Source of the DNA: Streptomyces sp. C10-9-1 | GTDB taxonomy: Bacteria > Actinomycetota > Actinomycetes > Streptomycetales > Streptomycetaceae | Length of the DNA stretch: 64,000 nt | Reading direction: 5' to 3' | NCBI RefSeq assembly: GCF_024497955.1 | Contig: NZ_JANHKP010000020.1 | Location: 62,001-126,000 of the forward strand | Part shown: positions 17,820 to 25,746 of the stretch, one piece after another | How positions within the stretch are numbered: position 1 is the stretch's first letter | How the letters are laid out: every line of letters begins with the position of its first letter | Program-made: the position numbers and the translations under genes | Notes under the pieces: model-generated | Databases searched by the model: none | Seen by the model: the letters and a program-made list of their open reading frames with translations, nothing else | Told to the model about the DNA's origin: nothing

Positions 17820-18236
17820 ATGAATGCACAGCAGCACGTGGTGATCGAGGAATCGCCACGCCTCACCCCGGGGGAGGCCACCGCCTGCGGTGGCGACGCC
17901 CGCATGGTGGCCGCCGAGTTCCTCGCCCGCAGCTGCCCGTGGGCGGACGCGGACGCCGTGCTGCTGGTCGTCTCGGAGCTGGTCGCCAACGCCGTCCGCC
18001 ACACCGCCGCGGGCTGGTGGCGGCTGGGGCTGACGGCCGGGCCGGAGGCGCTGGTCGTGTCCGTGGACGACTGCTCTCCGCTGCCCCCGGTCGCCCGGGA
18101 ACCCGACCTGAGCGGCGGGGGCGGCTTCGGCTGGCACATGGTGCGCAGCCTGGCCCACGCCGTCGAGGTGCGGCCGGGGCCCTGCGGCAAGCGTGTGCTG
18201 GCCTCCTGGGCGCGGCCCGCCTCCGGGGCCTGCTGA
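17820..18236 (+). CDS. RsbW-like ATP-binding anti-sigma/serine kinase protein
   Basis: 138 residues with a single HATPase_c_2 (GHKL) fold. The N box reads VSELVANAVRHT (residues 51-62), with Asn57 as the Mg ligand, and the glycine-rich lid is SGGGGFGWHMV (98-108). The first G box is weak: VSVDDCSPLPP, with Cys-Ser-Pro where DxGxG is usual. Proteins of this family bind and inactivate SigB/SigF-type sigma factors or phosphorylate an anti-anti-sigma protein. It converges on a SigF-family sigma gene 147 bases away, which makes that sigma a candidate partner, though Streptomyces has dozens of such kinases. Ribosome binding site weak. Confidence 0.85.
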   Translation: MNAQQHVVIEESPRLTPGEATACGGDARMVAAEFLARSCPWADADAVLLVVSELVANAVRHTAAGWWRLGLTAGPEALVVSVDDCSPLPPVAREPDLSGGGGFGWHMVRSLAHAVEVRPGPCGKRVLASWARPASGAC

Positions 18237-18297
18237 CGACCGCTCGCCGGCCCCTCCCCCGCGCCACCGCCCGCGGCCCTTCCCGCGCGCCCGCACA

Positions 18298-18336
18298 GCA
18301 GGAACGGCGTCCCGGGAGCCGGGACGCCGTTCCTGC
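18298..18336. terminator. 18-bp perfect hairpin between anti-sigma and sigma genes
   Basis: Bases 18298-18315 (starting GCAGGAACGGCG) pair perfectly with 18319-18336 (ending CGCCGTTCCTGC) over a 3-base loop. It lies between convergent stop codons, so it is a likely bidirectional terminator. Confidence 0.85.
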
Positions 18337-18383
18337 CGTGGGGGGCGTGGTGACGGGAGCCGGCCGACGGCCCCGCGCCTGCC

Positions 18384-19262
18384 TCACTCCACCGCCAGCA
18401 GGCCCTCGCGCAGCCTGCGGGTGATGCGGGCCAGCAGACGGGACACGTGCATCTGGGACACACCGAGGGCAGCGCCGATCTCGGACTGCGTCAGCTCCTC
18501 GCCGAAGCGCATCCGCAGGATGCGCCGGTCCCGTTCGTCGAGCTCCCGCAGGAGCGGCTTGAGCGCCTGGACGTTCTCCGCGATCTCCAGGTCGGCGTCG
18601 GGAGCGCCCAGCCGGTCGGAGAGCGGCACGGCCGCGTGGTCGGAGGCGTCATCCACGGGCATGTCGATGGAGCCGGCGGTGTAGCCGTTGCTCGCGACGA
18701 TGCCCTCGATCACCTCCTCCTCGTCGAGCCCGAGGTGCGCGGCGAGTTCCGACGTGGTCGGGGTGTGGTCCAGCTTCTGCGAGAGCTCGTCCACCGCCTT
18801 GGCCAGGTCGATCCGCAGCTCCTGGAGCCGCCGGGGCACGTGGACCGCCCAGCTGGTGTCCCGGAAGAAGCGCTTGATCTCGCCCACGATGTACGGGACG
18901 GCGAAGGTCGCGAACTCCACCTCGCGGCTGAGCTCGAACCGGTCGATCGCCTTGATCAGGCCGATCGTGCCGACCTGGACGATGTCCTCCATCTGCTCGG
19001 ACCGGTTGCGGAAGCGGCCGGCCGCGTACTTGACGAGGGCGAGGTTCAGTTCGATCAGCGTGTTGCGCACGTACTGGTACTCGTGCGTGCCCTCCTCCAG
19101 AGAGGTGAGCCGCTCGAAGAAGACCCTGGAGATCTCACGGGCGTCCTGCGGTGCAACCTCCCCCGGGTCGGCCACGTACGGCAGATCGAGGCGCTCGGCG
19201 GTGTGCGGGCGCTGCGTCTGCGTCGACGTACCTGCGGTCGGGACCGTGCTCGCCGTGGACAC
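18384..19262 (-). CDS. SigB/SigF-family RNA polymerase sigma factor
   Basis: 292 residues. Region 2 spans about residues 70-140 (NLALVKYAAGRFRNRSEQMED, then DIVQVGTIGLIKAIDRFE and FATFAVPYIVGEIKRFFRD). Region 3 follows (VPRRLQELRIDLAKA, TPTTSELAAHLGLDEEEV). Region 4 contains LTQSEIGAALGVSQMHVSRLL near the C-terminus. This is the group 3 stress/development type related to SigF, SigB and SigH of Streptomyces, usually controlled by an RsbW-type anti-sigma factor and an anti-anti-sigma protein. GTG start with GGGAGGAT upstream. No anti-anti-sigma gene is adjacent. Which paralogue it corresponds to cannot be decided by eye. Confidence 0.93.
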   Translation of the reverse strand: MSTASTVPTAGTSTQTQRPHTAERLDLPYVADPGEVAPQDAREISRVFFERLTSLEEGTHEYQYVRNTLIELNLALVKYAAGRFRNRSEQMEDIVQVGTIGLIKAIDRFELSREVEFATFAVPYIVGEIKRFFRDTSWAVHVPRRLQELRIDLAKAVDELSQKLDHTPTTSELAAHLGLDEEEVIEGIVASNGYTAGSIDMPVDDASDHAAVPLSDRLGAPDADLEIAENVQALKPLLRELDERDRRILRMRFGEELTQSEIGAALGVSQMHVSRLLARITRRLREGLLAVE

Positions 19263-19365
19263 TTCATCCTCCCCTGGTCCGATGTCGGTGCGAAAGCGCG
19301 CCTACCCCGGTCCCCGGCTCCCATGCCTGGCAATCTCCGCCGACGGCCGGACGGCACCGCGCGAA

Positions 19366-19407
19366 CGGGCCCCGCTCCGGCCCGGGACGGGGTCGGAGCG
19401 GGGCCCG
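19366..19407 (-). terminator. hairpin after guaB1
   Basis: CGGGCCCCGCTCCG (19366-19379) pairs with CGGAGCGGGGCCCG (19394-19407), a 14-bp stem with a 14-base loop, just downstream of the guaB1 stop and upstream of the sigma gene on the same strand. Confidence 0.7.
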
Positions 19408-19423
19408 CGCGGCGGTCTCCGGA

Positions 19424-20866
19424 TCAGCTCCAGCTGGCGTGCAGGGCCTTGCCCTCGGCGTAGCCCGCGGCGCTCTGGACGCCCACCACGGCCCGCTCGG
19501 CGAACTCCTCCAGGGAGCCCGCACCGGCGTAGGTGCAGGAGGAGCGCACGCCGGCGATGATCGAGTCGATCAGGTCCTCCACGCCCGGCCGGGCGGGGTC
19601 GAGGAACATGCGCGAGTGCGAGATGCCCTCCTCGAACAGGGCCTTGCGGGCGCGGTCGTAGGCGGACTCCTCGCTGGTGCGGTTGCGCACCGCCCGCGCC
19701 GAGGCCATGCCGAAGGACTCCTTGTACAGACGCCCGTCGGCGGCCTGCTGGAGGTCGCCCGGGGACTCGTGGGTCCCGGCGAACCAGGAGCCGACCATCA
19801 CGTTGGAGGCGCCGGCGGCCAGGGCCATGGCGACGTCCCGGGGGTGGCGCACACCGCCGTCCGCCCACACGTGCTTGCCGTACTTCCTCGCCTCCGCGGC
19901 ACACTCCAGCACCGCGGAGAACTGGGGGCGGCCCACGCCGGTCATCATGCGGGTGGTGCACATCGCACCGGGCCCGACGCCGACCTTGACGATGTCCGCG
20001 CCCGCCTCGATCAGGTCGCGCACGCCCTCGGCGGCCACGATGTTCCCGGCGGCGATCGGCACCTGCGGGTCCAGCGCCCGGACGGCGCGGATCGCGCCGA
20101 TCATCGACTCCTGGTGCCCGTGGGCGGTGTCCACGACAAGGGTGTCCACGCCCGCGTCGAGCAGCTGCTTGGCCTTGCCCGCCACGTCGCCGTTGATGCC
20201 GACGGCGGCCGCGACCCGCAGGCGGCCCCGGGCGTCGACGGCCGGGGTGTAGAGCGTCGCGCGCAGCGCGCCCTTGCGGGTGAGCACACCCGCGAGCCGG
20301 CCCTCGCCGTCCACGGCGGGGGCGTAGCGCCGGTTCGCGGAGTCGAGCCTGTTGAAGGCCTCGCGGGGGTCGATGTCCGCCTGGAGCAGCAGGAGGTCCT
20401 TGGACATGACCTCGGAGAGCTGGGTGAAGCGGTCCACCCCGGCCAGGTCGTGGTCGGTGACGATGCCGACCGGCCGGCGTCCGTCGTCCACGACCACACC
20501 GGCGCCGTGGGCCCGCTTGGGCAGCAGCGAGAGCGCGTCGGCGACGGTCTGGTGCGGGGCGAGTTCGATCGGGGTGTCGAGGACGAGGTGGCGCGTCTTG
20601 ACCCAGGAGACGACGTCGGTGACGACCTCGATCGGGATGTCCTGGGGGATGACGACGAGGCCGCCGCGCCGGGCGACGGTCTCGGCCATGCGCCGGCCGG
20701 CGATGGCCGTCATGTTGGCCACGACCAGGGGGACGGTCGTACCGGTGCCGTCGGGGGAGGCGAGGTCCACGCCCTGCCGGGAACCCACGGCCGAACGGCT
20801 CGGCACCATGAACACATCGTCGTACGTCAGGTCGTACGGCGGCTTCTGGTCATTGAGGAAACGCAC
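19424..20866 (-). CDS. guaB1: GuaB1-family IMP dehydrogenase-like protein / probable GMP reductase
   Basis: 480 residues. An (alpha/beta)8 barrel of the IMPDH/GMPR family is interrupted by two CBS domains (about residues 90-210, with PVGIVTDHDLAGVDRF and GRLAGVLTRKGALRA). The catalytic loop is VGVGPGAMCTTRMMTGVG, with its Cys near residue 300, and flap residues follow (KESFGMASARAV). Actinobacterial GuaB1 was shown in mycobacteria to be a CBS-containing GMP reductase (GMP to IMP) rather than an IMP dehydrogenase, so that activity is favoured. The GTG at 20866 gives MRFLNDQKPPYDLTYDDVF, the usual family start; an ATG 21 codons upstream is less likely. Confidence 0.88.
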   Translation of the reverse strand: MRFLNDQKPPYDLTYDDVFMVPSRSAVGSRQGVDLASPDGTGTTVPLVVANMTAIAGRRMAETVARRGGLVVIPQDIPIEVVTDVVSWVKTRHLVLDTPIELAPHQTVADALSLLPKRAHGAGVVVDDGRRPVGIVTDHDLAGVDRFTQLSEVMSKDLLLLQADIDPREAFNRLDSANRRYAPAVDGEGRLAGVLTRKGALRATLYTPAVDARGRLRVAAAVGINGDVAGKAKQLLDAGVDTLVVDTAHGHQESMIGAIRAVRALDPQVPIAAGNIVAAEGVRDLIEAGADIVKVGVGPGAMCTTRMMTGVGRPQFSAVLECAAEARKYGKHVWADGGVRHPRDVAMALAAGASNVMVGSWFAGTHESPGDLQQAADGRLYKESFGMASARAVRNRTSEESAYDRARKALFEEGISHSRMFLDPARPGVEDLIDSIIAGVRSSCTYAGAGSLEEFAERAVVGVQSAAGYAEGKALHASWS

Positions 20867-21018
20867 GTGCAGAACATCCCAGTCGATCGGTGTTGGTCCC
20901 CCGACCGGCGCAGCCGGAGGAAAACGCACGTACTTCAGTCTCCCATGGCCCTACCCCCCGGCGATCCGGACCAATCCTCCAGGTCGCGGGGGGTGCCCTC
21001 GGACGATCGCACAGGGGC

Positions 21019-21053
21019 GGGCGGCCCGGTGCCCGGCGCGGACCGGGCCGCCC
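21019..21053 (-). terminator. hairpin after the SorC gene
   Basis: GGGCGGCCCGGT (21019-21030) pairs perfectly with ACCGGGCCGCCC (21042-21053) over an 11-base loop, starting seven bases past the SorC-family stop codon. Confidence 0.7.
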
Positions 21054-21060
21054 GGCGCCC

Positions 21061-22077
21061 TCAGCCGTCGGGGTCGGCGCGCTCCAGGGCCGGCCGCGGC
21101 CCGGGCTCGGCGGACAGCAGCAGGTCGGCCGCGGCCGTGTCCGTGACCAGGCTGGTGACCAGGCCGGAGCGGAGCACCGCCCCGATGGCCTCGGCCTTGC
21201 GCTGCCCCCCGGCGATGGCCACCACCTCCGGGATGCGCCGCAGGCGGTCCGCCTCGACGGTGATGCACCGCTCGCCCAGGTCCCGCCCGACGCGCCGCCC
21301 CTCGGAGTCGAAGAGGTGGGCGGACATCTCCGCGGCCACCCCCAGCGAGGCGTAGTGCGCCCGCTCCTCCTCGGAGAGCATGTCGTGCACCGTCGAGATG
21401 CCCGGCTCCCAGGAGCCGATGGACACGCAGGCGACGGTCACCTTGTCGAAGTACTCGAAGGCCCGCGCGATGCCCGTCTGGTGGCGCAGCGCGGCGGCCG
21501 TGGCCGGATCCGGCAGCAGCATCGGCGCGTAGATCGGGTGCGCCTCGCCGCCGGAGACCTGGGCGGCACGGCGGACGGCCTCGACCGAGCCGCGCTCCGC
21601 GGTGCCCGCGTCGTAGACGCCGGTGAGCTGCACGACGGTGCACGGGGGGAGCCGGTCCAGCGCGGCGGCCATGTGGATGGTCGACCGGCCCCAGGCCAGG
21701 CCCAGCACGTCCCCCTCACTGACCAGCTCGCCGAGGAGGTCGGCGGCCACCTCGCCGAGGTTCTCGGGATCGGGGGACTCGTCCACCTCGGCTGGCGACT
21801 CGACGACGACCGCGTGGCGCAGCCCGAAGCGGGCGCGCAGTGCGTCGGAGCGGTCGGCGTCGAGCTCGGCGGGGACCCTGATCTCGATCCGCACCAGGTC
21901 GCGTTCGAGCGCCGTCTCCAGGACCCTGGCGACCTTGAAGCGGCTGACCCCGAACTCCTCCGCGATCTGGATCTTGGACTTGCCCTCCAGGTAGAAGCGG
22001 CGGGCCATCGCCGCCGCCTGCACGAGCTCAGCGGGCCCCATCCGCAGGGCGGACCGTCCCGCCGGCCTAGAAGTCAC
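21061..22077 (-). CDS. SorC/DeoR-family sugar-binding transcriptional regulator
   Basis: 338 residues. N-terminal helix-turn-helix (ARRFYLEGKSKIQIAEEFGV followed by SRFKVARVLETA, about residues 25-55) and a C-terminal sugar-phosphate effector domain of the SorC type, with LGLAWGRSTIHMAAAL near 130 and VVAIAGGQRKAEAIGAVLRSG near 295. The GTG at 22077 is chosen for its GAGGAG six bases upstream; an earlier GTG at 22101 is possible. It is on the same strand as rpe, 130 bases downstream of it, which hints at a pentose-phosphate ligand, but the target genes are not evident. The region 22078-22206 holds short GTGTAC repeats of unknown meaning. Confidence 0.9.
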   Translation of the reverse strand: MTSRPAGRSALRMGPAELVQAAAMARRFYLEGKSKIQIAEEFGVSRFKVARVLETALERDLVRIEIRVPAELDADRSDALRARFGLRHAVVVESPAEVDESPDPENLGEVAADLLGELVSEGDVLGLAWGRSTIHMAAALDRLPPCTVVQLTGVYDAGTAERGSVEAVRRAAQVSGGEAHPIYAPMLLPDPATAAALRHQTGIARAFEYFDKVTVACVSIGSWEPGISTVHDMLSEEERAHYASLGVAAEMSAHLFDSEGRRVGRDLGERCITVEADRLRRIPEVVAIAGGQRKAEAIGAVLRSGLVTSLVTDTAAADLLLSAEPGPRPALERADPDG

Positions 22078-22206
22078 CGCGATCTCCTCACTGCCGTACA
22101 CACGTACACTCTCCCCGGATCCGCCATCCTGTCAGATCCGCCGGTCCTTGATCGGTCCTGCCGGGCCAACATCCGCTGAACACCCGCCGCCCGTCTGCCG
22201 TACCGC

Positions 22207-22893
22207 TCAGTGGGCGCACGCCCAGGGGGCGCTCGCGGTCACCTCGGCGGCCTGCCGGCGCAGCATGCTCACGGCGGCGGCCGGGTCGTCGGTGTCGTAG
22301 ACCGCGGAGCCCGCGACGAAGACGTCGGCGCCCGCCTCGGCGCACTGCTCGATGGTGGAGGCCGACACCCCGCCGTCCACCTGGAGCCACAGCTTCAGGC
22401 CGTGCTTGGAGATCAGCTCGCGGGTGCGGCGGATCTTGGGCAGCATGATGTCGAGGAACGCCTGCCCGCCGAAGCCGGGTTCAACCGTCATGACCAGCAG
22501 CATGTCGAGTTCGGGGAGCAGGTCCTCGTAGGGCTCGATCGGTGTGGCGGGCTTCAGGGCCATGGAGGCGCGGGCGCCCTTGGCGCGGATCTCGCGGGCG
22601 AGTCGCACGGGGGCGGCGGCCGCCTCGGCGTGGAAGGTGACCGACCCGGCGCCCGCCTCGACGTACTGGGGCGCCCAGCGGTCGGGATCCTCGATCATCA
22701 GATGGCAGTCCAGCGGCGTGTCCGTCGCGCGGGCGAGCGACTCGACGACCGGCACGCCCAGCGTCAGGTTGGGCACGAAGTGGTTGTCCATCACATCGAC
22801 GTGCAGCCAGTCGGCCCCGTCGACCGCCTTCGCCTCCTCCGCCAGGCGCGAGAAGTCGGCGGAGAGGATACTGGGATTGATCTGAACGGCCAT
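22207..22893 (-). CDS. rpe: ribulose-phosphate 3-epimerase
   Basis: 228 residues, TIM barrel, interconverts ribulose 5-phosphate and xylulose 5-phosphate in the pentose phosphate pathway. All motifs are present: INPSILSADFSRL at the start, WLHVDVMDNHFVPNLTLG (metal ligands His and Asp, about residues 30-45), DCHLMIEDPDRW, TVEPGFGGQAF and LQVDGGVSASTI. The ATG at 22893 lacks a clear ribosome binding site (GGCAGGCTTGGCAC upstream); the open frame extends far upstream but that part has no family similarity. Divergent from the MMPL transporter. Confidence 0.95.
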   Translation of the reverse strand: MAVQINPSILSADFSRLAEEAKAVDGADWLHVDVMDNHFVPNLTLGVPVVESLARATDTPLDCHLMIEDPDRWAPQYVEAGAGSVTFHAEAAAAPVRLAREIRAKGARASMALKPATPIEPYEDLLPELDMLLVMTVEPGFGGQAFLDIMLPKIRRTRELISKHGLKLWLQVDGGVSASTIEQCAEAGADVFVAGSAVYDTDDPAAAVSMLRRQAAEVTASAPWACAH

Positions 22894-23083
22894 GTGCCAA
22901 GCCTGCCATGTTCCGGGCCAGTTCCCCTCCCCGGGACGGCACTCGGTACGGACCAAGGCCCTCGAAAATTCCGGCACAACCCCGCAAAACGGCCATTTCG
23001 GCGGCGGTCTCAGGCCACCGGCCGCGCCCACCGGCCCCCGGCCCGTGGGCGCGCGGGGCGAACCACCGATCCCCGGGAGCGAC

Positions 23084-25303
23084 ATGGCGGACCCACCCCT
23101 CCGCACCCCGCGGGCGGCGCCCTCGCAGGGCGCGGCCCGCCTCGTCTGCGGCCGGCGCAGCAAGTGGGTCGTCCTCGGCCTGTGGGCCCTGGTCCTGCTG
23201 GTGGCCTTCCCCCTCGCACAGAAGCTGACCGGCGCGCAGGACAACGACGCGGCGTCCTGGCTGCCGGGCAGCGCGGAGTCCACCCAGGTCCTCCAGGAGG
23301 CCGAGGGCTTCCGCCCCGAGATCATCCCGGCCGTCGTGGTCTACGCCCGCGCCGACGGCCTCACGGCGGCGGACCGCGTCCGGATCGCGGAGGACACCGC
23401 CGAGATCCGCCGTCTCGACGAGCACGGCATCCGCGGTGCGGAGACCCGCGGTCCGGTCTTCGACCGCGCCACCGACCCGCGCGCGGCCGAGGTGTTCGTC
23501 CCGATCACCATGGACGAGTCGGGCTGGGAGCGCATCGGCCCCGCGGTGGACTCGATCCGCGCCGTCACCGGCACGGGCACCACCGCCGACGGACTCGCCG
23601 TGCACGTCACCGGACCGGGCGGGATCTCGGCGGACTTCAGCGAGGCCTTCGAGGGCATCGACTCCACCCTGCTGCTGGCCGCGCTCTCGGTGGTCGTGGT
23701 GATGCTGCTCCTCACCTACCGCAGCCCCACCCTGCTGCTGGTGCCCGTGGTCTCGGTGATCACCGCGCTCACCGCGGCCCAGGCCGTGATCTACCTGCTG
23801 GCCGCCCACGCGGGCCTCACCGTCAACGGGCAGAGCGCCGGCATCCTGCTGGTCCTGGTCTTCGGCGCGGGCACCGACTACGCCCTGCTGCTCGTCGCCC
23901 GCTACCGCGAGGAGCTGCGCCGCCACGAGGACCGGCACGAGGCCATGGCGCTGGCGCTGCACCGGGCGGGACCCGCGGTGCTGGCCAGCGGCGCGACGGT
24001 GGTGCTCGGGATGCTCGTGCTGCTGGCCGCCGAGATGAACTCCACCCGCGGCCTCGGACCGGTGGCGGCGATCGGCGTCGCCATCGCCCTCGCGGCCATG
24101 CTGACGCTGTTCCCCGCGCTGCTGGTGGTCCTCGGCCGGTGGGTCTTCTGGCCCGTCGTCCCCCACGCGGGCACGCCCGAGCCGACCGAGAACGGGGTGT
24201 GGGCCAGGACCGGGCGGCGCATCGCCCGCCGCCCGCGCGCCGTGTGGGGTGTCACCGCGGTGGTGCTCGCCGTCTTCTCGCTCGGGCTGACGCAGCTGAG
24301 GGCGGAGGGGCTGAGCAATGCGGACGCCTTCACCGGCACACCGGACTCGATCACCGGCCAGGCGGTCCTGGAGGAGTACTTCCCCGCGGGCAGCGGCGAT
24401 CCGCTGGTGGTGGTCGCGAACCTCCCGCAGGCCCGTGCGGTGGGCGCGGCGGTCGCCGCCACCGAGGGTGTGGCGCCCGACTCGCTGGGGGTGCCCCCGG
24501 GATCGAGGCCGGTGCACGAGGGGCGGGTGCTGTTCGAGGCCACGCTGACCGACCCGGCGGACAGCGAGGCGGCCAAGGCGACGGTGGAGCGGGTGCGGGA
24601 CGCGGTGCACGAGGTACCCGGCGCGGACGCCCTGGTCGGCGGCGGAACCGCGGCGCTCGTGGACATGGACGCGGCGACCACGCACGACAACCGGGTGATC
24701 ATCCCGCTGGTGCTGCTGGTGGTCTTCCTCGTGCTGATCGCCCTGCTGCGGGCGCTGATCGCACCGCTGCTGCTGATCGGCACGGTGGTGCTGTCGTTCA
24801 CCGCGGCGCTCGGGCTGAGCGCGCTCGCCTTCCGGTACGTCTTCGACTACGCGGGGGAGTCGACCGACTTCCCGCTGTTCGTGTTCGTGTTCCTGGTGGC
24901 CCTGGGCATCGACTACAACATCTTCCTGACCACGCGGATCCGCGAGGAGGCCCGCGAGTCGGGCACCCGGCGGGGCGTGGTCACCGGGCTCGCCGCGACC
25001 GGTGCGGTGATCACCTCGGCCGGGCTGGTCCTGGCGGGCACCTTCGCCGTGCTGGGCACCCTGCCGCTGGTGGGGTTCGCCGAGATCGGGTTCGCCGTCG
25101 CCCTGGGGGTGCTGCTGGACACCTTCGTCGTCCGCTCGGTCCTGGTGACCTCGCTCTTCCTGGACATCGGCGGCCGGGTGTGGTGGCCGCACCCGCTCTC
25201 CCGCGGGGACGGCGGGGACGGCGGGGACGGCGGGGACGGCGGGGACGGCGGGCCGCCCGCACCCGCGCCGGACGGCCCGGGTGCGGAGCGGGGCGGCTCC
25301 TGA
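23084..25303 (+). CDS. MMPL/RND-family transporter
   Basis: 739 residues. Classic two-repeat RND layout: one membrane helix near residue 30 (WVVLGLWALVLLVAFPLA), a periplasm-facing domain, then five helices (about 195-360), and the same plan repeated from about residue 385 to 705. Family signatures FGAGTDYALLLVARYREEL (about residue 263) and ALGIDYNIFLTTRIREEAR (about 606) contain the proton-relay Asp-Tyr pairs. Such proteins export lipids, siderophores or drugs using the proton gradient. ATG start with GGGAG. The C-terminal tail is a (GDG)n run encoded by a 9-base tandem repeat. It is divergent from rpe; no partner or regulator is adjacent, so the cargo is unknown. Confidence 0.9.
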   Translation: MADPPLRTPRAAPSQGAARLVCGRRSKWVVLGLWALVLLVAFPLAQKLTGAQDNDAASWLPGSAESTQVLQEAEGFRPEIIPAVVVYARADGLTAADRVRIAEDTAEIRRLDEHGIRGAETRGPVFDRATDPRAAEVFVPITMDESGWERIGPAVDSIRAVTGTGTTADGLAVHVTGPGGISADFSEAFEGIDSTLLLAALSVVVVMLLLTYRSPTLLLVPVVSVITALTAAQAVIYLLAAHAGLTVNGQSAGILLVLVFGAGTDYALLLVARYREELRRHEDRHEAMALALHRAGPAVLASGATVVLGMLVLLAAEMNSTRGLGPVAAIGVAIALAAMLTLFPALLVVLGRWVFWPVVPHAGTPEPTENGVWARTGRRIARRPRAVWGVTAVVLAVFSLGLTQLRAEGLSNADAFTGTPDSITGQAVLEEYFPAGSGDPLVVVANLPQARAVGAAVAATEGVAPDSLGVPPGSRPVHEGRVLFEATLTDPADSEAAKATVERVRDAVHEVPGADALVGGGTAALVDMDAATTHDNRVIIPLVLLVVFLVLIALLRALIAPLLLIGTVVLSFTAALGLSALAFRYVFDYAGESTDFPLFVFVFLVALGIDYNIFLTTRIREEARESGTRRGVVTGLAATGAVITSAGLVLAGTFAVLGTLPLVGFAEIGFAVALGVLLDTFVVRSVLVTSLFLDIGGRVWWPHPLSRGDGGDGGDGGDGGDGGPPAPAPDGPGAERGGS
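25205..25249 (+). repeat. five tandem copies of GGGGACGGC
   Basis: Five exact 9-base copies inside the C-terminal coding end of the MMPL gene, giving GDGGDGGDGGDGGDG in the protein. Copy number is likely to vary between strains without a frameshift because the unit is three codons. Confidence 0.95.
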
Positions 25304-25331
25304 CGGGATCGGGCCGGGCGACGGGACCTGG

Positions 25332-25676
25332 TCACGGGTCCGGTGCGCCGAAGGGCTCGGCGTGCCAGCGCCAGCCGGCCGTGCCGTCACCGTGGACGTG
25401 CAGCATGAACTCGGCTACCGGGGTGCCGTCGGGGAAAGTCAGGGTCAACGCCGTACGGATCCGGGTGTGGCAGGCGTCCGCCCGCTCCCAGTCCTCCTCC
25501 TCGACGGCCCGCTCCTGCTCGGCGAAGAGGGGGCCGAACCGCTCGAAGCCCGCACGTGCCTCGACCTCGGCGTGGGTCCAGGGCATGTCGGAGCCGGTCA
25601 CGGTCAGCCGGGCGATCTCCCGGTCGAGGTGGTGCAGGCGCCAGACGGCGCCGCGGGCCAGGTGAGGGTTGCTCAT
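25332..25676 (-). CDS. conserved hypothetical protein
   Basis: 114 residues, soluble, rich in charged residues and tryptophan, with no motif I recognise. Visible features: an N-terminal helix HLARGAVWRLHHLDREIARL, a central acidic helix AEQERAVEEEDWERADACHT (about 55-74) and a C-terminal strand-rich end with EFMLHVHGDGTAGWRWH. ATG start. It is 29 bases from the convergent MMPL stop and 70 bases downstream of rsmB on the same strand. Its codon pattern is like the neighbours, so I take it as real; function unknown. Confidence 0.7.
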   Translation of the reverse strand: MSNPHLARGAVWRLHHLDREIARLTVTGSDMPWTHAEVEARAGFERFGPLFAEQERAVEEEDWERADACHTRIRTALTLTFPDGTPVAEFMLHVHGDGTAGWRWHAEPFGAPDP

Positions 25677-25746
25677 GCTCCATGGTGGCCGACGCCACCG
25701 ACGGCGAGGCGGCGGCGTCCGTGTCCCCGGGCCCCGCGCAGGGCCC

